A stretch of 64,000 nt of DNA from Bagarius yarrelli (GCA_005784505.1 VCAZ01000040.1:124001-188000), one strand, 5' to 3'. Positions 40,501 to 56,478 are shown, counted from the stretch's first letter. Notes: a model not told the origin generated them from the letters alone. Translations and numbers: made by a program.

Positions 40501-43500
40501 TAGTAATAGCCTGTATTCATAGTCACAGATACATGGAAATGAGCTCTGCTGGGCAAACAATGGGTGTGACATGTAGCTCTCAACCAAAATCTTTGGCAGT
40601 AGGTGTCCCTGGGCTCTGGTTTCTGTGGCATATTTGTACAGAAGATACTGTACATTCCCAACCCAGATTTTTTTTAAAGCTTGCCTAGTAATATTTTCCC
40701 ACTGAGTCACTTTGGAATTTCGCTTTTTGTCTATGGCTGTCGGGTTTCATTGAATTATTATTACAGTATTTCCATCTTGACTTTGTATGCGGAGAAGTGG
40801 TAGCGCAGTGGTTAGGGTGTTGGACTACTAATTTAAAGCCCGGGGTTTGAGTCCCAGCACCACTTAGCTTTCAAAGCTGGGCCTCTGAGTAAGGCCCTTA
40901 ACCCTTAATTGCCTTAGTTGTAAAACAGAGAATAATTTAAGTCACTCCCAATTTAAATCCTAATAAACAGTGTCTTTCGTCTAGGTTATGTTCCTATGGC
41001 TCTTACACCTACAAGAGTATCATGTCATCATGCACAATCCAGGCCTGAGTGACATCACTCAAAGGAGTTTCCTCTACTTTATCCTCATGCCCCACACTGA
41101 GACTGGCATGTGCTTTGGAGCAATGCCTCCTTCATATTAGGCAGTCATCTGCTGCCGGCTTTGGCCCTTGTGCTCCTGTTGGCTTCTAGTCAGTCCCCAG
41201 GCTTTTAACACATAGAATTCCTGTCTTTGTGCCCCTCAGTGCCTCTGAGACTCTAGTCTATTCTACTGGATAATCCTGGGTCTTTCTGAGGAATCCAGGA
41301 CTAATCCGCAGGTCCTCTGGGAAGGCGATGAAAATTTGGTCGAATTCCCTCGGAAGTTGTCTGGAGTTAATGAGGCTGCCTGACGATGAAAACAAGATGA
41401 CTGCTAAAAAAACTGTGGTGCAGTGTTACGATACAGCAGACAGTTAGCACAATTCACAACAGATGTCAGAAATCCACATCACTGCACTTGGAAAGTTACT
41501 GGTAAGGCAATATGCAGGGATGGTTTATGGTTTAACATTCAACGTTAAAAACTATTACTATACTATAATTACTATGGAAGCTCAAATATTTAAGGCACTA
41601 AGTTGTTGATTGGAGTACTAGAAAGACATTACATTTACAGCATTTGGCAGACGCCCTTATCCAGAGTGACTTACAGCTCATTTCTACATCTGAGCAATTG
41701 GGGATTAAAGGCCTTGCTCAGGGGTGCAAAAATGGTAACTTGTCTCAAGCCCCACCGCTGCCAGTCAGCATTGTTGGATCCTTGAGCAAGACCCTTAACC
41801 CTTCCTGCTCCAGGGGCGCTGACCCTGCTCTCTGACCCCAACTTTCTAAGATGTAAAGGAACAAATTTCACTGTGCTGTAGAATCTATGTGACAAATAAA
41901 GACATTTACATTAATACTATAAACTAACTGTCAAAAAATCTTCATGCATCAGTTGAAAAGGGACCATGCTGTAGGATGCTGTGTGTCTAAGTGTGTGTGT
42001 TGCACTGTGTGATTTATATAATGTCTAGGATTTTGACCCAGCTGTATTTATCAGGTCTATGCATACTGTATGCGAGCTGATCATTCATATTTGCCTGGTA
42101 ACTCCCCTCTTATTAACATATATATTTATTCATGCCTGACCTTTCACAGTAAAAAACAATGCAGAGGGGGAATGAATGAACCGCAGCCATATATAACACA
42201 TATGTGGCCCACATAAACACTTAAATCGTACTTGGATGTAGTTCGACGGTTCTGAGGCTTACCTCACCTGACCTTTATTTAAGTTTTAGTGTAATATTTC
42301 TAATAGATAGATGGATATGGATCTGTTTAGCGATGCAGTAATAGTAGTTCCTTACAGCCAGCTGGGTGTGTCTTTTAAGCATTATAGCTCCCCAAATCGG
42401 ACAATAAACTTAAGGGACTGCATAATAAAGTCATTATAAAATACCACTTATATTAAGCAAGGGGCAATAAACATATAAAGTTAATCAAGCCCACATGCCT
42501 TCCCGTTTTAGTTTTTAATCAAGATTGTCCACAGGGATTTTAAAGAATTACATCGCCTAAGCACATTGTTTTTTACTAGCCTATAAACTCATGTTCAGTA
42601 AAAAACAATAGTTACACGCAACAAAACGTAGGGATTGGAAATCTTTAGGAGTTGGTATATAGGAGTACCCTGGATGCCTGGTTAGGTATTAAGCTAAAGG
42701 CAGTAAGATACGAGCCAAAACTGGCGCTAATGCCACAAACGTGTCCACACATCTGCATTGAGTCAGGTGGTGGAACAGACTGAAAACATTCACACGCACA
42801 CACACGCGTACTGTATTCAGCCAGCCTTTCATCACTGATTTAATTCAGATTTAATAAACACCGCAGCTATTGGGAAGTTCATAGCTGCAGATGTTTGACT
42901 CAACTTCTAGAGCTTCTAAACTTCTAAACACGTCTAAAGTTTCCGAGAAAAACATAGTCTTGGATAGCCAGACCTTCAGTCTGACGGCTAAAAGTCTGGA
43001 CTACATAGCAGCTTATCATGGTTAAAAAGAGAGCATCAAGTAAAGCAGCCAATCACAGTTTATTTTGTTTATTGTCATGTTTAGAAACGTAAAGTTGATG
43101 TTGGTACAAAAGCAGATTCGCGTGCCACCATTGAGCAATCATAATATATAAAATATTATAATATATTTGTATATGTAATAATTAATTGCTGGTAGCAGAT
43201 CAGGTATTTTATGAATTTTAAATCTTATTCACATGAGGTAGATGTGTAACGATGTATTTATTGCTTCATATAAGCATTTCAGTCCAGATCGTTCCACCAG
43301 CTGGACAGATCAATTGTATTGCTAAAATACACTTAACTGGAACTTTATTTAGATATTTATCCCCAAACATTAAGGCATTTATCCAATCATTGGCAGCAGC
43401 ACAACACATAAAATCACCATCTAGTCATTTTTCAGTCTTCGGATTTCTTAGACTGACTCAAATTCCTGCTCTTGGCTGACAGGAGAGGGACCTGGTTTGA

Positions 43501-46500
43501 CTTTCTGGTGTTGGAGTCTCTGTGTAATTTATTGTGTTTTAAAGATAAATTGTCTGTTCAACTTGTTAAAGTATAAATAATATCGAAAGTGGTGGCTCAG
43601 TGGTTAAAGTGTTGGACTGATACCAGAAAGACCAGGGTTTGATTCCCAGCACCACCAAGCCACCACTGTTGGGTCTCTGAGCAAGACCCTTAACGCTCAG
43701 TTGTATAAAAGAGATAAATGTTAGTCGCTCTGGATAAGGACGTCTGCCAAAATGCTGTAAATTTATGTAAATGTTTTTGGTTTGGTCTTTAAAATGGTGC
43801 CGAAGTGTGCATTTCAATACCTTTTATACAGCGCATGTATTTCTCTGAGTGTAAACAACCCATATATGTAAACGTCATCACGCCTGATCATGCCGGCTCT
43901 GATACTTTGGTAATCGTGCGTCAACAATTAACGAACGGATAAAGATGGAAATGTTGTTGTTATTTTTGTTTTCTTTACGCAAAAAAATTAATTGCTTCCT
44001 AACATTACAGTTGAACCACTGATGTCATATGGACTAATTTGTTAACCGTCTTATTACTATTTTGGGGCGGGAACAATTACAGCGGAGGGCCAGAAAGCCC
44101 TTAGAGTCCATAAAAATGATCTTCCATTATGTTCAAAAGATGAAGGAAGGTCTTATGCTTTTAAAACAACATTTTTGGCTGAACTATTCCTTCACAAAAG
44201 TGATTGTTTCTTGCACCTGAATGCTTTACACTTGCTTAACAATGTGAAATTAAGCTATTAATTAATTATTAATATAAAAATGCTTTCTGAAAAGTGGTGC
44301 AGTCAACTATAATCCTCACATGGCATTGGACATCCTGCAATGTTACTATTGCAGGTGCACACATTGTGATGTCCATGCTGAAATCATGTGTATATTATGT
44401 AGACGTACGTGTTATATAACCTTCGATTAAAATTAAGAGTTTACTTGATCTTTATTCAGTTAAAATCAATGATTAGTATTTATCAGTATTTGTCTACAGC
44501 AAAAATTCATTCTTTGCCTAATCTTATTATGCCATCCAATGCAGCAGTGAGCACCACGTTTACATTTCTGACATGCTGAGATTCAGTAGCATGGTAATGA
44601 ACTCATCTCTCTGCATCACTCTAAAGATGCATTAGAGTTCATCAGACCACCTCTAATGGATATTAATAGTTCTCCTGCTGCGTCAAATGACACAGAGAGT
44701 TACTCCGGCCAGCTTCCAGCTGGAATAAACACGGGAAAGCAAAGTAATGACGAGGCTTTGCTACAGATTTCTCAAACGTGGCTAAAAAATGACATGGAAC
44801 CTGAGAGAGGTTCTATCAATATGTTATGTGATTATAGCTGTCTGGAAAAGAAGGCCATATTGCCAATGATTGCTGTATTTAGGATTATAAAATACAGGGC
44901 TCTTCTGAATTATTAATACAGGGCTCCCTGCATGAAAACAGCCAAAAATGTACATACTAAAAGATTAACATATGCCAAGTAATATTTTGATGAACAAATA
45001 ATTAGATGTTCCTCTTTTTGAATGCCAGAAATAATGCAAATATATTTTGGTTTAAGGTTTTATTATTATTAGTTTGTGATATCCAGGAAAGATCTGGTTT
45101 TGGAAGAAAATAATCTAGTATTTAGTGTAATTCATGAAGTCGAAAAATATTCAAATTAAACCCTAAGGTACCAGCTGGATGAACAGCCTAATAACATTAA
45201 TGATCCATCTCCTTTTTTATGGTGGGTATCAGGTGCTGGCCTCTCTTTTGTCACCAAGCATGATGATTGTGTGCACATGGGTCCAATTACTGCCAAATTA
45301 CCTACTCAGGTCATGTGGTAACATGACATCATACAATAACGCAGGATTTTTTTAATATGTGGTAAATCTCAATCTTCTCTGTATTCTAAATGAGAATATT
45401 TTATTCCACAGAGATATTTAAAAATAAAAATACGTATATATACTTATTGGTTTTGGGACATCACATCCATATGTGTTTTTGAATATCCTATTCTGGCATT
45501 TGGCAGATGTCGTTATCCAGAGCAATTTGGATTAATCTAATTTTTTCAACCCAACTGAATAGTTTAAGGCTTTGGTTTGAGGACCAGCAGTGGCAGCTTG
45601 GTGTTTTTAGGATTTCCGATTTATCTTCCTTCTACTCCACACTTACGGAAAATCTTTCGGCTAGATTTTGGAGTGTGGCTGTGGAAATTTTCTCATTTAA
45701 CCACTGTAATATTAGTAAGTTCTGGCTTTAATGTCAGGTAAGGAGACACCAACCATAACACAGCATGGACAGTGTGAACAGCGTTTGAGCTTGTTAGTTA
45801 CAGTAAAGTAAGCTCTTAATGCTACAGCATGTAGAGACAGACAATTCTGTGCTTCCAACTTTGTGGCAACAGTTTGGAGAAGAAACACTGGGAATACTGG
45901 GTGTGCTGGGAAAGTGCCCATAAACGTTTGGATATATAGTGTAATACAGAACGTGCTGCAGATAAATTACATGTAAATGTAAATGTGTTTTTTTTTTAAG
46001 TATATAGGTTTTTTAAGCACACTTACTTGATCTTTTTATTGAGCAAATGATTTGAAGAGTATTTACCATCCTTAGTATAAAGTCTATGAATGGTCAGACA
46101 GGATTCTTGTTGGACAATGATGTTTGCAGAGGACATTGTGATCTGTAGTGAGAGCAAGAAGCGGGTGGAGGAAAACCTGGAGAGAAGAGGAATGAAAGTC
46201 AGTCGTAGCAAGACAGAGTACATATAATTAAATGAAAGGGAGGGAAGTGGAACAGTAAGATTACAGGGTGAAGAGGTGAAGAAGGTACAGGAGTTTAAGT
46301 ACTTAGGGTCGACAGTCCAGAGCAATGGAGAACGTGTGAAAGAGGTAAAGAAGCGAGTACAGGCAGGTTGGAATGGGTGGAGGAACATGTCAGGAGTGAT
46401 GTGTGACAGAAGAATATCAGCTAGAATCAAGGGGAAGGTGTACAAGACAGTGGTGAGACCAGCAATGATGTATGGTTTGGAGACAGTGGTGAGAGCAGCT

Positions 46501-48183
46501 ATGATGTATGGTTTGGAGACAGTGGTGAGAGCAGCTATGATGTATGGTTTGGAGACAGTGGCACTGAGGAAGAGATAGGTGGCAGAGCTGAAAGTAGCAG
46601 AGCTGAAGATGTTGAGGTTTTCTTTGGGAGTGACGACGTTGGACAAGATTAGGAACAAGTTCATCAGGGGGACGGCTCATGTTAGAGGTTTTGGGGAAAA
46701 AGTCAGGGAAGTCAGGTTAAGGTAGTTTGGACAGAGGAGAGATAGTGAATATATTGGTAGGAGGATGTTACAAATGAAGCTACCAGGCAGAAGGCAAAGA
46801 GGAAGGCCAAAGAGGAGGTATTTGGATGCTATAAACGAGGACATGAAGCCAAAAGGAGAAGAAGAAAAAGTATAAAGTTTATGGAAGTTTATAAGACAAT
46901 GTTTTAAACATATTGATTATTTGAAAACTAGTACAGACTAATTTATTATATTTTTACTACTCATCTGCCGTGAATAATGGCATTATAATGGCACTAACAG
47001 TTGTTAGATACCAAAGGGCTAAAAAAAATTGTGAATATTAGATTAACATTCTGAATAAGCTCCTGTCAGAATTACTTTTCAAATTACCTACTCAGGTCAT
47101 GTGGAAATTAACAAGTGTTTTTTTGTTCTCTGGTTTGTTGACCCCCAAATTCCTGTCTGTTTGTGTCTCTTACACATACCCTTTCACCCAATGGAGCATA
47201 ATCGAAACCTTGCACTGGACCACCTTTTTTACTGATAGGGGAACTATATTACTTCCTGACAGGAATCAAACTGTCTGTCATCAGTCACAGAGTCAGAAAG
47301 ATTCATCCAAGTCTAATGTACTGCTCTCGAATTCACCGTGAGACATTAGCCTAATAGAATAAGCTTCACTGTGCCCAGTCATGCTCAACATGCTTTCTGG
47401 GAAGCAGACTTCCACGCACCTACACAAAATGTGTCACTTATTTAAACTGCCTTTATTCATTTCCAAATGTAAGACAGACTTATTATTATTGTATTTTATG
47501 GACAACTTTCCCGTACTTTCCTTATGCTGTTGTTGACTAAAAGCTGCTAATTTATTGGTAATGAGAAAATGACCATTAATATCCTCCAGTCATCGGCAGG
47601 GAAATAATGGAGAAGTTTAGAAGGCTTTATCACTTGCCGTAGTGCAATGCAACCGATATTTATTCCATCCCAAAATCAACAAATATAAGCAAGTATCTTA
47701 TTTCCTAAATGTTTGAGGGGGTTGTAGAGGTGTGTAATTATGCATAAATGTACTGCATTGTTTAGAAAGAAAAGCTCATTTAGTTCACATGTCTATATAT
47801 ATATATGAATATGAATGAATGAAAAATTTCTTATTCAATACTTTGTTCTTTACATAGTTGAATGTGCTGACAACAACATCACACAAAAATTATCAATGAA
47901 ATCAAATTTATTAACCCATGGAGGTCTGGATTTGGAGTCACACTCAAAACTGAAGTGGAAAAAAAAAACACACTACAGGCTGATCCAACTTTGATGTAAT
48001 GTCCTTAAAACAAGTCAACAATGAGGCTCAGTAGTGTGGTGTGGCCTCCACGTGCCTGTATGACCTCCCTACAACGCCTGGGCATGCTCCTGATGAGGTG
48101 GCGGATGGTCTCCTGAGGGATCTCCTCCCAGACCTGGAATATATATATATATATAATAGATATATATATATTATATATATATA

Positions 48184-48217
<34 letters not shown>

Positions 48218-51200
48218 CTCTGATATAATTAATCTATTAAGAGCCACAGGGCGAGTTTGTATGTTGTAATAGAGTGAAAGCTAAAAGTGACCAAAACATA
48301 ATAATATTAAATTATTATTATTATAATTAATATTTAAAGCTAATAAGGCACTAAACTTGGCAAATAAGTTAATTTTCTGGATTACTGTGCTAGGTCTTCG
48401 GGACAGAAGATCAAATAACTTTTAGAGACTGTTATAACTTGTCAAGCTTTCATCCTACTTTCTTCAAACCCAGCAAAATCCTTCAGGCTGATAAAGATGT
48501 TACACTTGTTGACTCCTGTAGCAGATGATCCATTCACTTACATCAATGGAATGTTGAAAAAAAAAACGGGTTGATCTATTCTTTCCCTCTTAGTCACTGT
48601 AACAAAGATTCACCCCTCTCTATATCAATACCACATACTCGCTTTATCTATCCTTTTATTCATTCACTAGCAGCACACACACATTGATTTTTGTCATCCA
48701 TTAAACATTTGTACATTTTTTTTAAAATCACCTCTATTACACTAAGGTTAAAAAAACAGAAATATCGGAATTCACTTGCTTTCATGAATATTCATTCAAG
48801 TGTTGAACTGTGTGTTAATGCACAAATAGAAATGTGTTTCTGGAGCGCCTTTGGATGCTTTCGAAAATGGATCTGGAATTTTTTTGTGGCCTTTGTGTGA
48901 GTGCTTAGATATTTCTAAGTAGAGCTTTGCGCTTTATGTGTCAAACAAAAGCAGAACACTGAGAGGCCAAGCGCAGCAAGAGCACCAGAGGCCCATAAGA
49001 ATGCACTGGGATCATTTAGTCTCTGTTAGTTCTTGGATATACAGACAGAAAATAAAATAAATAAATCTGTATTCTAACACATAATTATCATTTTCTAATG
49101 TGTGCTAGTCCAATTCAATAGTCCCATTATTTGTTGTAAAAAAGAGATTGTTCCTGTAGTGTTTCCATATTTGTCTAAACATGTTGTCTGTTTTTACCCA
49201 GCATGCCCCTCTGGATTCTTTAAATCATCCCAGGGAGATCAGTCATGCCAACAGTGTCCTATCAACAGCCGCACCACCAGTGAGGGAGCTACCAACTGCG
49301 TCTGCCGTGTTGGCTTCTACCGCACCGATTCAGATCCTTCACAGATGCCCTGCACAAGTACGTTGTTTTAGGATAAGCCTAAAGGTTTAGGATCAGTCAG
49401 CAACAGCATGATCCACCACCACAGAATCTTTCATCTTGCATATAGCTAGGCATGCAGAGCTGTGCTGTTTCATCTCATTTTCCTAAGCATTAGTTAGCGG
49501 ATGTAGCGTAGACTGAATAAAAATGTCACTCTCTAGTATAACTGAAAAGGCGCCAAGAAATAACAAGCCCAATCCGATTTGCATAATTCCCTGTTCTTTT
49601 TAGAAGAGTGGCCATTTGTGAATGAGAGCAGCACTCTGTTCGAGAGCCGAGAAGTAGAGAATACTTTTCTCACAGTGTTGCTTTGCATTATAATCAACAC
49701 AATGCTCTTTTCATCGCATCACACATTAAAGAGCTCGCAGAAGGACCAGGCGGCTTTGATTTGATTCATACTAATGGAGCAATCAGAACTGTGTGAATGA
49801 ATAAAAATCAGAATGTAGTCTGGTGTGTAGACAGGAGAACAGTCACTTAGTGTTCCAGACATCATTGGAGGTATGATGCAGATTGATGGTACCGTTCCAC
49901 ACTGGACGACTTGCTTTACTTATTTACAATTCACCTTTGAAATATTGAGTTAAAAGAAGTATATCTCACATACTGGCATTAAAATGCTTAATGAAAAATC
50001 GCATGAAGAGAAGCGGTCCACCAACATTCAGCCAATCAGAACAAGAAACTGTTTATTAGATAAAAACATTGATTTACCCTCTTTTTTTAGAATATTATGT
50101 AAATAGTGAAGGGAATGGTAAAGGGAAGTGGTGGCGCTGGGGTTTAACTCCCAGCACCACCAAGCCACCACTGTGGGTCCCTGAGCATTTTGAATTTTGT
50201 TCTTTTACTCAGACCCTGACTGAAGTTTACATTTTTATATATTGGTGTTTGTTCAATTTTGTTATCAGATCACATTCGGGGTAGTGTTGGCAGAACCACA
50301 GTGTGGAGAATGCACACACAAACACACACACTTACAAGCTTGTGCCAAGTGTTATAAATCTTTTATGTCCTGTTGTGATCCTACAGTATGTCCTGCAAAT
50401 GACAAGTACAGTGAACAGAAAAGTTCATTAAAACAAAGGAAGCCAAAATTTACAGTTCTCCTGTTTGTCCTTGATTGTTGATTGAATGAAGACATTGTGA
50501 CTTCCCTCTAAATCATCTTGACCTTCTCAGACACTGTTACTGTTGTATGAGTTTTAGATATAAAAGTGAAGCAAGCTAGACTCTTTTAATGGATGTTTGC
50601 TATAAGTAACCACCGATAGATAGTGTCGATCTAAACACTGTGCTAGAAAGAAATCAGCCTTTTATCAGTTTCATCTTCTATTAGTTTCACTATAAATCTT
50701 GTGTTTTAGGATTTACAAAATAATCAGCTTAAAGCATTTAAAAAAATAAATGTCTTGTTTCCTTAAAAGATAGACAGTGTCTACATCTACAAACATCTTC
50801 AATATCCCAGAATCAGTGGAATTTCCTACTGTACTTACTTGAGGATTCCTCATATCTACAAGCACTGCTTCCACCAACTTCCTATCAGTGTCACAATAGC
50901 CAAGTCATTGGTGGCCTTTAAAAGAGGTTTAAAGCCAATTTTTTTTTTTTATTTCTAAATTAAAACTTGATATTAAAAAAATAATAAATGTTGTTTGTTT
51001 TTTTGGGTTTGTTATACTTTTTTGCTTCTGATCTGCTTAACTGAAATTGACCTACACATTAATAGAGACTCAAAGCTTTTCATGCATCACTGTAGATAAA
51101 GGCATCTGCCAAATGTTAAAAAATAATCCTAAATGTAAATGTCATTATGACAGTTTTTTTCCTCCCCACAGCCGTACCCTCAGCTCCTCAGAGAGTTATT

Positions 51201-54200
51201 TCCAGTGTAAACGAGACATCCTTAAGGCTGGAGTGGATTCCTCCTCATGACAGCGGTGGTCGGCATGACCTCGTCTACAACATCATTTGCAAAAGTTGTG
51301 GTTCGGGCCGAGGTGCCTGCACACGCTGTGGAGACAATGTGCAGTTTGTGCCGAGGCAGCTGGGCCTCACCGAGCCACGAGTGCACATTAGCGAGCTGCT
51401 CGCCCACACGCAATACACTTTTGAGATCCAGGCAGTCAATGGCGTCTCTGACCAAAGCCCCTACTCACCTCAATTTGCCTCCATCAATATTACAACTAAC
51501 CAGGCTGGTAAGCAACCAAATTTAATGGTCAGCATTTGTTTAGTATTTATAAATCAAATTTATTTAACAAATATTTAACATCCTAATTGTTTTATTCTTT
51601 GTTGTACGCTGTAATAATTTTAGTTTTATTCTATTCCTTTTTTAACACCTGGTTGTATTTCACTTTTTTTTACTTTTATGAGCACAGGAGGCAGTTGCAT
51701 TGCATGTGGTGTGAACTGAAAAAAAAAAAAAATCCTGAAAGGAAGCAGAGGTTCAAAGCAGTATAGTAAACGTTAATAGGGGAGTTTAATGAGAGCTCTG
51801 GACCTGGCTGCACTTCAGGCACAGCAGCCACAATAGTGTGCCTGTCAGTGTACATTACAGCCTCGTTGGTGCCGGGAATCATGGCCAGACCCCCAGTATA
51901 AAAACTGCTTAACATGTGATAAAAAAGCTAAGTTACTAATAGCAGTATAGTTACTAATAGCAGTGAAGTAAATTAAAAAAAAAAGTTGTGTACGCCTTGC
52001 AGCATTTCACAGTGTTGCCGGGTACAATTTATATAAGTTCTTCCCCTTAGCAGCTTAAGAAAACTAAATAGCTTTTGTTGTGTCTGGCATCACTTTTGTT
52101 TTTGTTTGCTTTCCGTCTCTAACCTAGCATAGCATTTTTTTCTTTCACTTGGCACCTCTAACTTAGTTTATCTTTATTTCCTACCCCTTAATTGATTAGA
52201 CATAACTAGAGTAAAAATATAAAGTATAAAGTTCTGCAGTTAAAGTTTGTTAATTTAAAACAAGAAAATAAAAACCCAACTGCAGGCCTTTATATTTCCG
52301 TCATGTGTATATGTTTAGTCATGTGCAGCATGAACAAATGATGAGGACAAATGACTATTAAGAAATTACAATACATTCGAAATTCCGCCGCCCGGCTACT
52401 AACATAAACAATTGCTAGTCGTTAACATATTTCTCCGATACCTTGACTTTATATTCAGGCACATAATAATTACAAAATTCTGATTTTAACATATAAAGAT
52501 ATTCATGGGACTGTCCCTGCTTATTTATCCAGTGTAGTTGTCTTTTATACTCCAGCTTGCCCTTTGTGCTGGGTCACGGATTCATTAGCCACCTGAATCT
52601 AAATTAAATTCTATGAAATGTAGAGGATTTTCCACGATTGTGAATGTTCTACCAGCAGGAATTAGAGATTTTCCAACTGTTTTAAAAGCTGTTTTAAAGC
52701 TACTTATTAGTATGCTTCTTTATGTTGCTTATTGTTGTAAACTATTATGCTTCTTGCTGTAGCACATATGGGTAAGAAAATGCATAATAATAATAATTAC
52801 CAAGCAAACTTCATTCAACAACATTATTCATAAACTTCATAGATTATTATATACATATAGGTCTCAGGCAAATAGTTTTAAATACAGAACCAGAACCTTT
52901 TAGTGTAAGAATAAACTAAACTAAACTAAACTAAAGTGTTTAATGTGCTACTCTAACAAATATTTAGCCTTGATCAGCTAGATGCTTTTAAAAATTCCAC
53001 CCTGTTCTGTCTATACATACAGTAACCGCAATAAAACCTGTAGCAAAGATGTGCTGTGAAAGTGTGACAGCAGTGTCTGAAACGAATAAAAAATAGGTTA
53101 TAAAATTATGAATAACATGTTATTGAGGTCAGGTTTTGAGAGACATTAAATTATGCATGTTTGTGCATTTTTGTAAGTGCAATTAAATAGCTTGATATCA
53201 CGTTTGTCAGGTTTTGGTCTGAAATATCGTAATTTATTAATGATCGAGGTTTGTGCAAGCCACTAACCACAAAATTGCCCCGAAGCATAAACCACCCATC
53301 TCCATATATATATATCACTGGTTTTCCAGTGCTGTGTCAACCCGCTTTACTACTAAAATAGGCGAATAATGTACAAAACCAAACTGTATGATCTTGGGTT
53401 TATCTGACTACATCACACGGTGCTAACTGAAGCTCTGGACACATGGTAAAGTTCAGATGAGTTGCCTCTCCCTGGCAGGATTTTTTTATGTTATGCAATT
53501 TGTATTTAACAGTTTTCCTTATTTCTCTTTACTATAACGTGCAGTTTAATTACAACCATCTGTCTGCATTGTTTTATTTATTTATCTATTAAATTCTTTT
53601 TGGACGTAAACAAAATTGGCGTCTATTAATTTGAAAGTAAAATCTGTTGTTATAAGTAACGTTGACGATGAGATTTTCTTTTGTCAAATGAAAAGAAAAA
53701 TGTGTTAGGTTGTTATTGATTTTTTTTTTTTTAGCAAGGTGCAAACACTTCTGGTAGCAAGTCTGGAGTCTGAGTAGTTAAGTTTTATAATATTAAGTAA
53801 TATCCTCCAAATACCATTGAACCTCTCTCTATAGCCATGTTACATGTTGTGTAGGGATATATAAATGAAATGGTTTAAATTGTGATTAACTAGGACTTTA
53901 TTTTGTTTTGTGCAGAAGTGGAACATTTTCTTGGCAAGTCTATAAATCTTTGAAATCTTTACAGATGGAAACATTTATAATTGGTTCCTCTGGTTCTTTA
54001 CTATAATACCACAAGGACACATGAATTTGTGTGAAAGCACTACTTGCATTTTTCATAAATCGAAGGCCAAGCGAGGAGTTGAGTGATTGAGTACTGCTTA
54101 CAGCATGCTTGGAAATGGAAAATAGATCACTTTGGCATTGAGCAATTTCTGAAAATATCTATAAAAAAAAGATGCAGCATGTAATTTCATCCATATTGTT

Positions 54201-56413
54201 TGGCCTGAAATCTGATGTATTTTATTTGCTATTCTCTGGTCGAAATATTTCTTTTTCCAAGCTGAGATATCAGTCTGGACGTATAAACATCCCCCAAAAA
54301 ATCATAGACAGATTTATTTTGTATTTATTTACAGCACAGCACAAAAATGTCATTTTAACATAGGATCTCCTGTGCAGATTTTAACAGGACTGTTTAATAT
54401 CTGCACTTTACAGGAAAATAATTTTCGACCTGCTTTCTAGCACACCCAGTAATGTTTCTGTTCCCTTTACCAGAAACTAAGAGGCCTAAAAACATGACAG
54501 CATGTTCCAGCATGACAATGCCTCTGTGCATAAAGCCCCTGAACGCCATGAAAACAATGTGTTATAGTCGGTGCAATAACTCACATGTTTTGCCCAGAGC
54601 CCTGGCCTTAATGCCAATGAATACCTTTAGGTTAAACTGAAAAACTGCACCCCAGAACTTCTCACCCAATATCATTGTCTGATCTCACTAATTATTGAGT
54701 TGCTAAATAAATGAATCCACTCAGAAACAGTAAATATAGAGTGGGACTAAAACCTAATTAGAATGTTTAAAAACACATATAAATATGATGTTGATGTTTC
54801 CAGATACCTTCAGCTATATCCTCCAGAGACCAGCACATTGACTTTCTTTTCACAAATGCGTTCGGATATTTTATAACTAGGACATCTTTGGCTTTTTTTT
54901 GTGATGATATGTCATTGCTTGGCTGGGATGCAATAAACTATTTTGAACACTGCATCCAATATGGCCACCATAAGAACAAGAACATTTGTTTGGAAAGGAC
55001 TGTCTTCTCCAACTAAAATGGTCCTCTGGTCCAATTTAGTCTACATGCTTTAAAATTAAAAATAAAAATAACATTTAAAAACTCTAAAATATAGAATGTT
55101 TTTAACCCGAGAGGAGTAGAAAATAACACAAAACAAAAAAATTATAACACCTTTTCCTTTGAGTCTCTGACAGCTTCTCCAAATTACTTATAAAAACAAA
55201 ATATTTTCTTTTTACTTTTCATCTTCAAATTATTTTTGCTATTTTCTGAGTTTGAGGTGTGTGGGTGTATGAATCATAAACAGTGACATTTTACAATACT
55301 TTCATGAGCAAAGCCCATGACAAAACCAAGGTTGGAGAATAGTTTAATGTGTGGAATGTTAGGAATTGGTAGAATGAGGATAAAGGTGTGGGGGGCTAGG
55401 ATTAGGATGAAGGGGTAAGAAGTAGAAAAAGGATAAAAGGGTGTGCGGGGGGGGGTAGGTTGATCAGGTTGATCAGGATGTGTGTAGGGTAGCTCCAAGT
55501 GGAAATATCGCCTCAATGTGCATTTAGGCCAGGTGATTAGGAGCCCCTGCAACCTGGGAGGAATTGAATAGGAAATCAGTGTAGCTAAATAGATAAGAAG
55601 GGGAGGGTGAGGGGAGGTTTTGAGAAAAAGAGACAAACGTTGCAATATAGGGCCGCCCAATAAATGAAGGGAAGTCAGGCGATTGGTTAGTCGTTGCTTT
55701 GCTTCCGAACCTCAGTTAACTATTTAACTCCCCAAATTATTAGTTATTCATTGGTAACAATTTAAGTTTAATTTCACAGTTGATGAAACTTGTAGGTAAA
55801 CCTAGTAGAACAGTCATGAATTTATTTAAAGTAGTCATGTTCCTCTTGCGTTTCCAGGGAGATTCTTGCCACGTTTGCCTTCGGCTTGCTCATTATAGAT
55901 GTAAATCTGAAAGCTGATTTGCACCAATGTATAAAAGCGTAATACAAATACAATTGAATTAAATTCAATGAAGAGTCTTAAACAGTGTTTTCCTGAAGTG
56001 CTTGGTAAAGGAGAAAAAAAGTCGTGCATGCATGTAAAGTGCTGCTTTTGCATGCTCTGATGTAAACCCCAGAGCAATCAACCAATAAAAACTCCTTCAT
56101 GCCAACAATAAAATTCCATTTACAATATTAGCCTTCTGGATCTATGTGCACTTAAACTATCATATCGTCGATTATACACGTATATTGGTTCCTTTGAAAA
56201 GAACTGCAATCTGAAATGGCAGGAAAGGCAGTAGGAGCCCATATTCTCAATCTGCATCCGGCAAGTCAGCATTTGTCTTGTGAAAAATGGCATTTCTTCT
56301 TTCTGCAATCTATTTCCAATCCCTTATTCGTGACAGACAGATGACATTCAAGATGTTTATTAGGGATAAAGAAATGCTGAGAATTTCTGTACTCTGCTGC
56401 CCACTGCTGATGA

Positions 56414-56478
<65 letters not shown>

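Larger units (their letters stand above)
26533..49201 (+). other. ephb2 intron 3 (22.7 kb)
   Basis: GTGAGT to TTACCCAG. It holds most of the transposon debris of the window, listed separately. Long parts (26.6-27.7, 29.0-31.8, 38.0-40.7, 42-43.5, 44-45.4 kb) show no gene or element I recognise. Confidence 0.7.
49358..51171 (+). other. ephb2 intron 4
   Basis: 1.8 kb, GTACGT to CCCCACAG. It contains two SINE fragments (50124-50190 and 51085-51142) and nothing else recognised. Confidence 0.8.

Noticed and set aside
46023..46664. 213-codon minus-strand frame
   Set aside because: Antisense of the LINE reverse transcriptase; its internal repeats mirror the 36-bp triplication.
55274..55660. 128-codon proline-rich minus-strand frame
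   Set aside because: Arises from a purine-rich, G-run-containing tract in intron 5; no recognised domain and no splice context.
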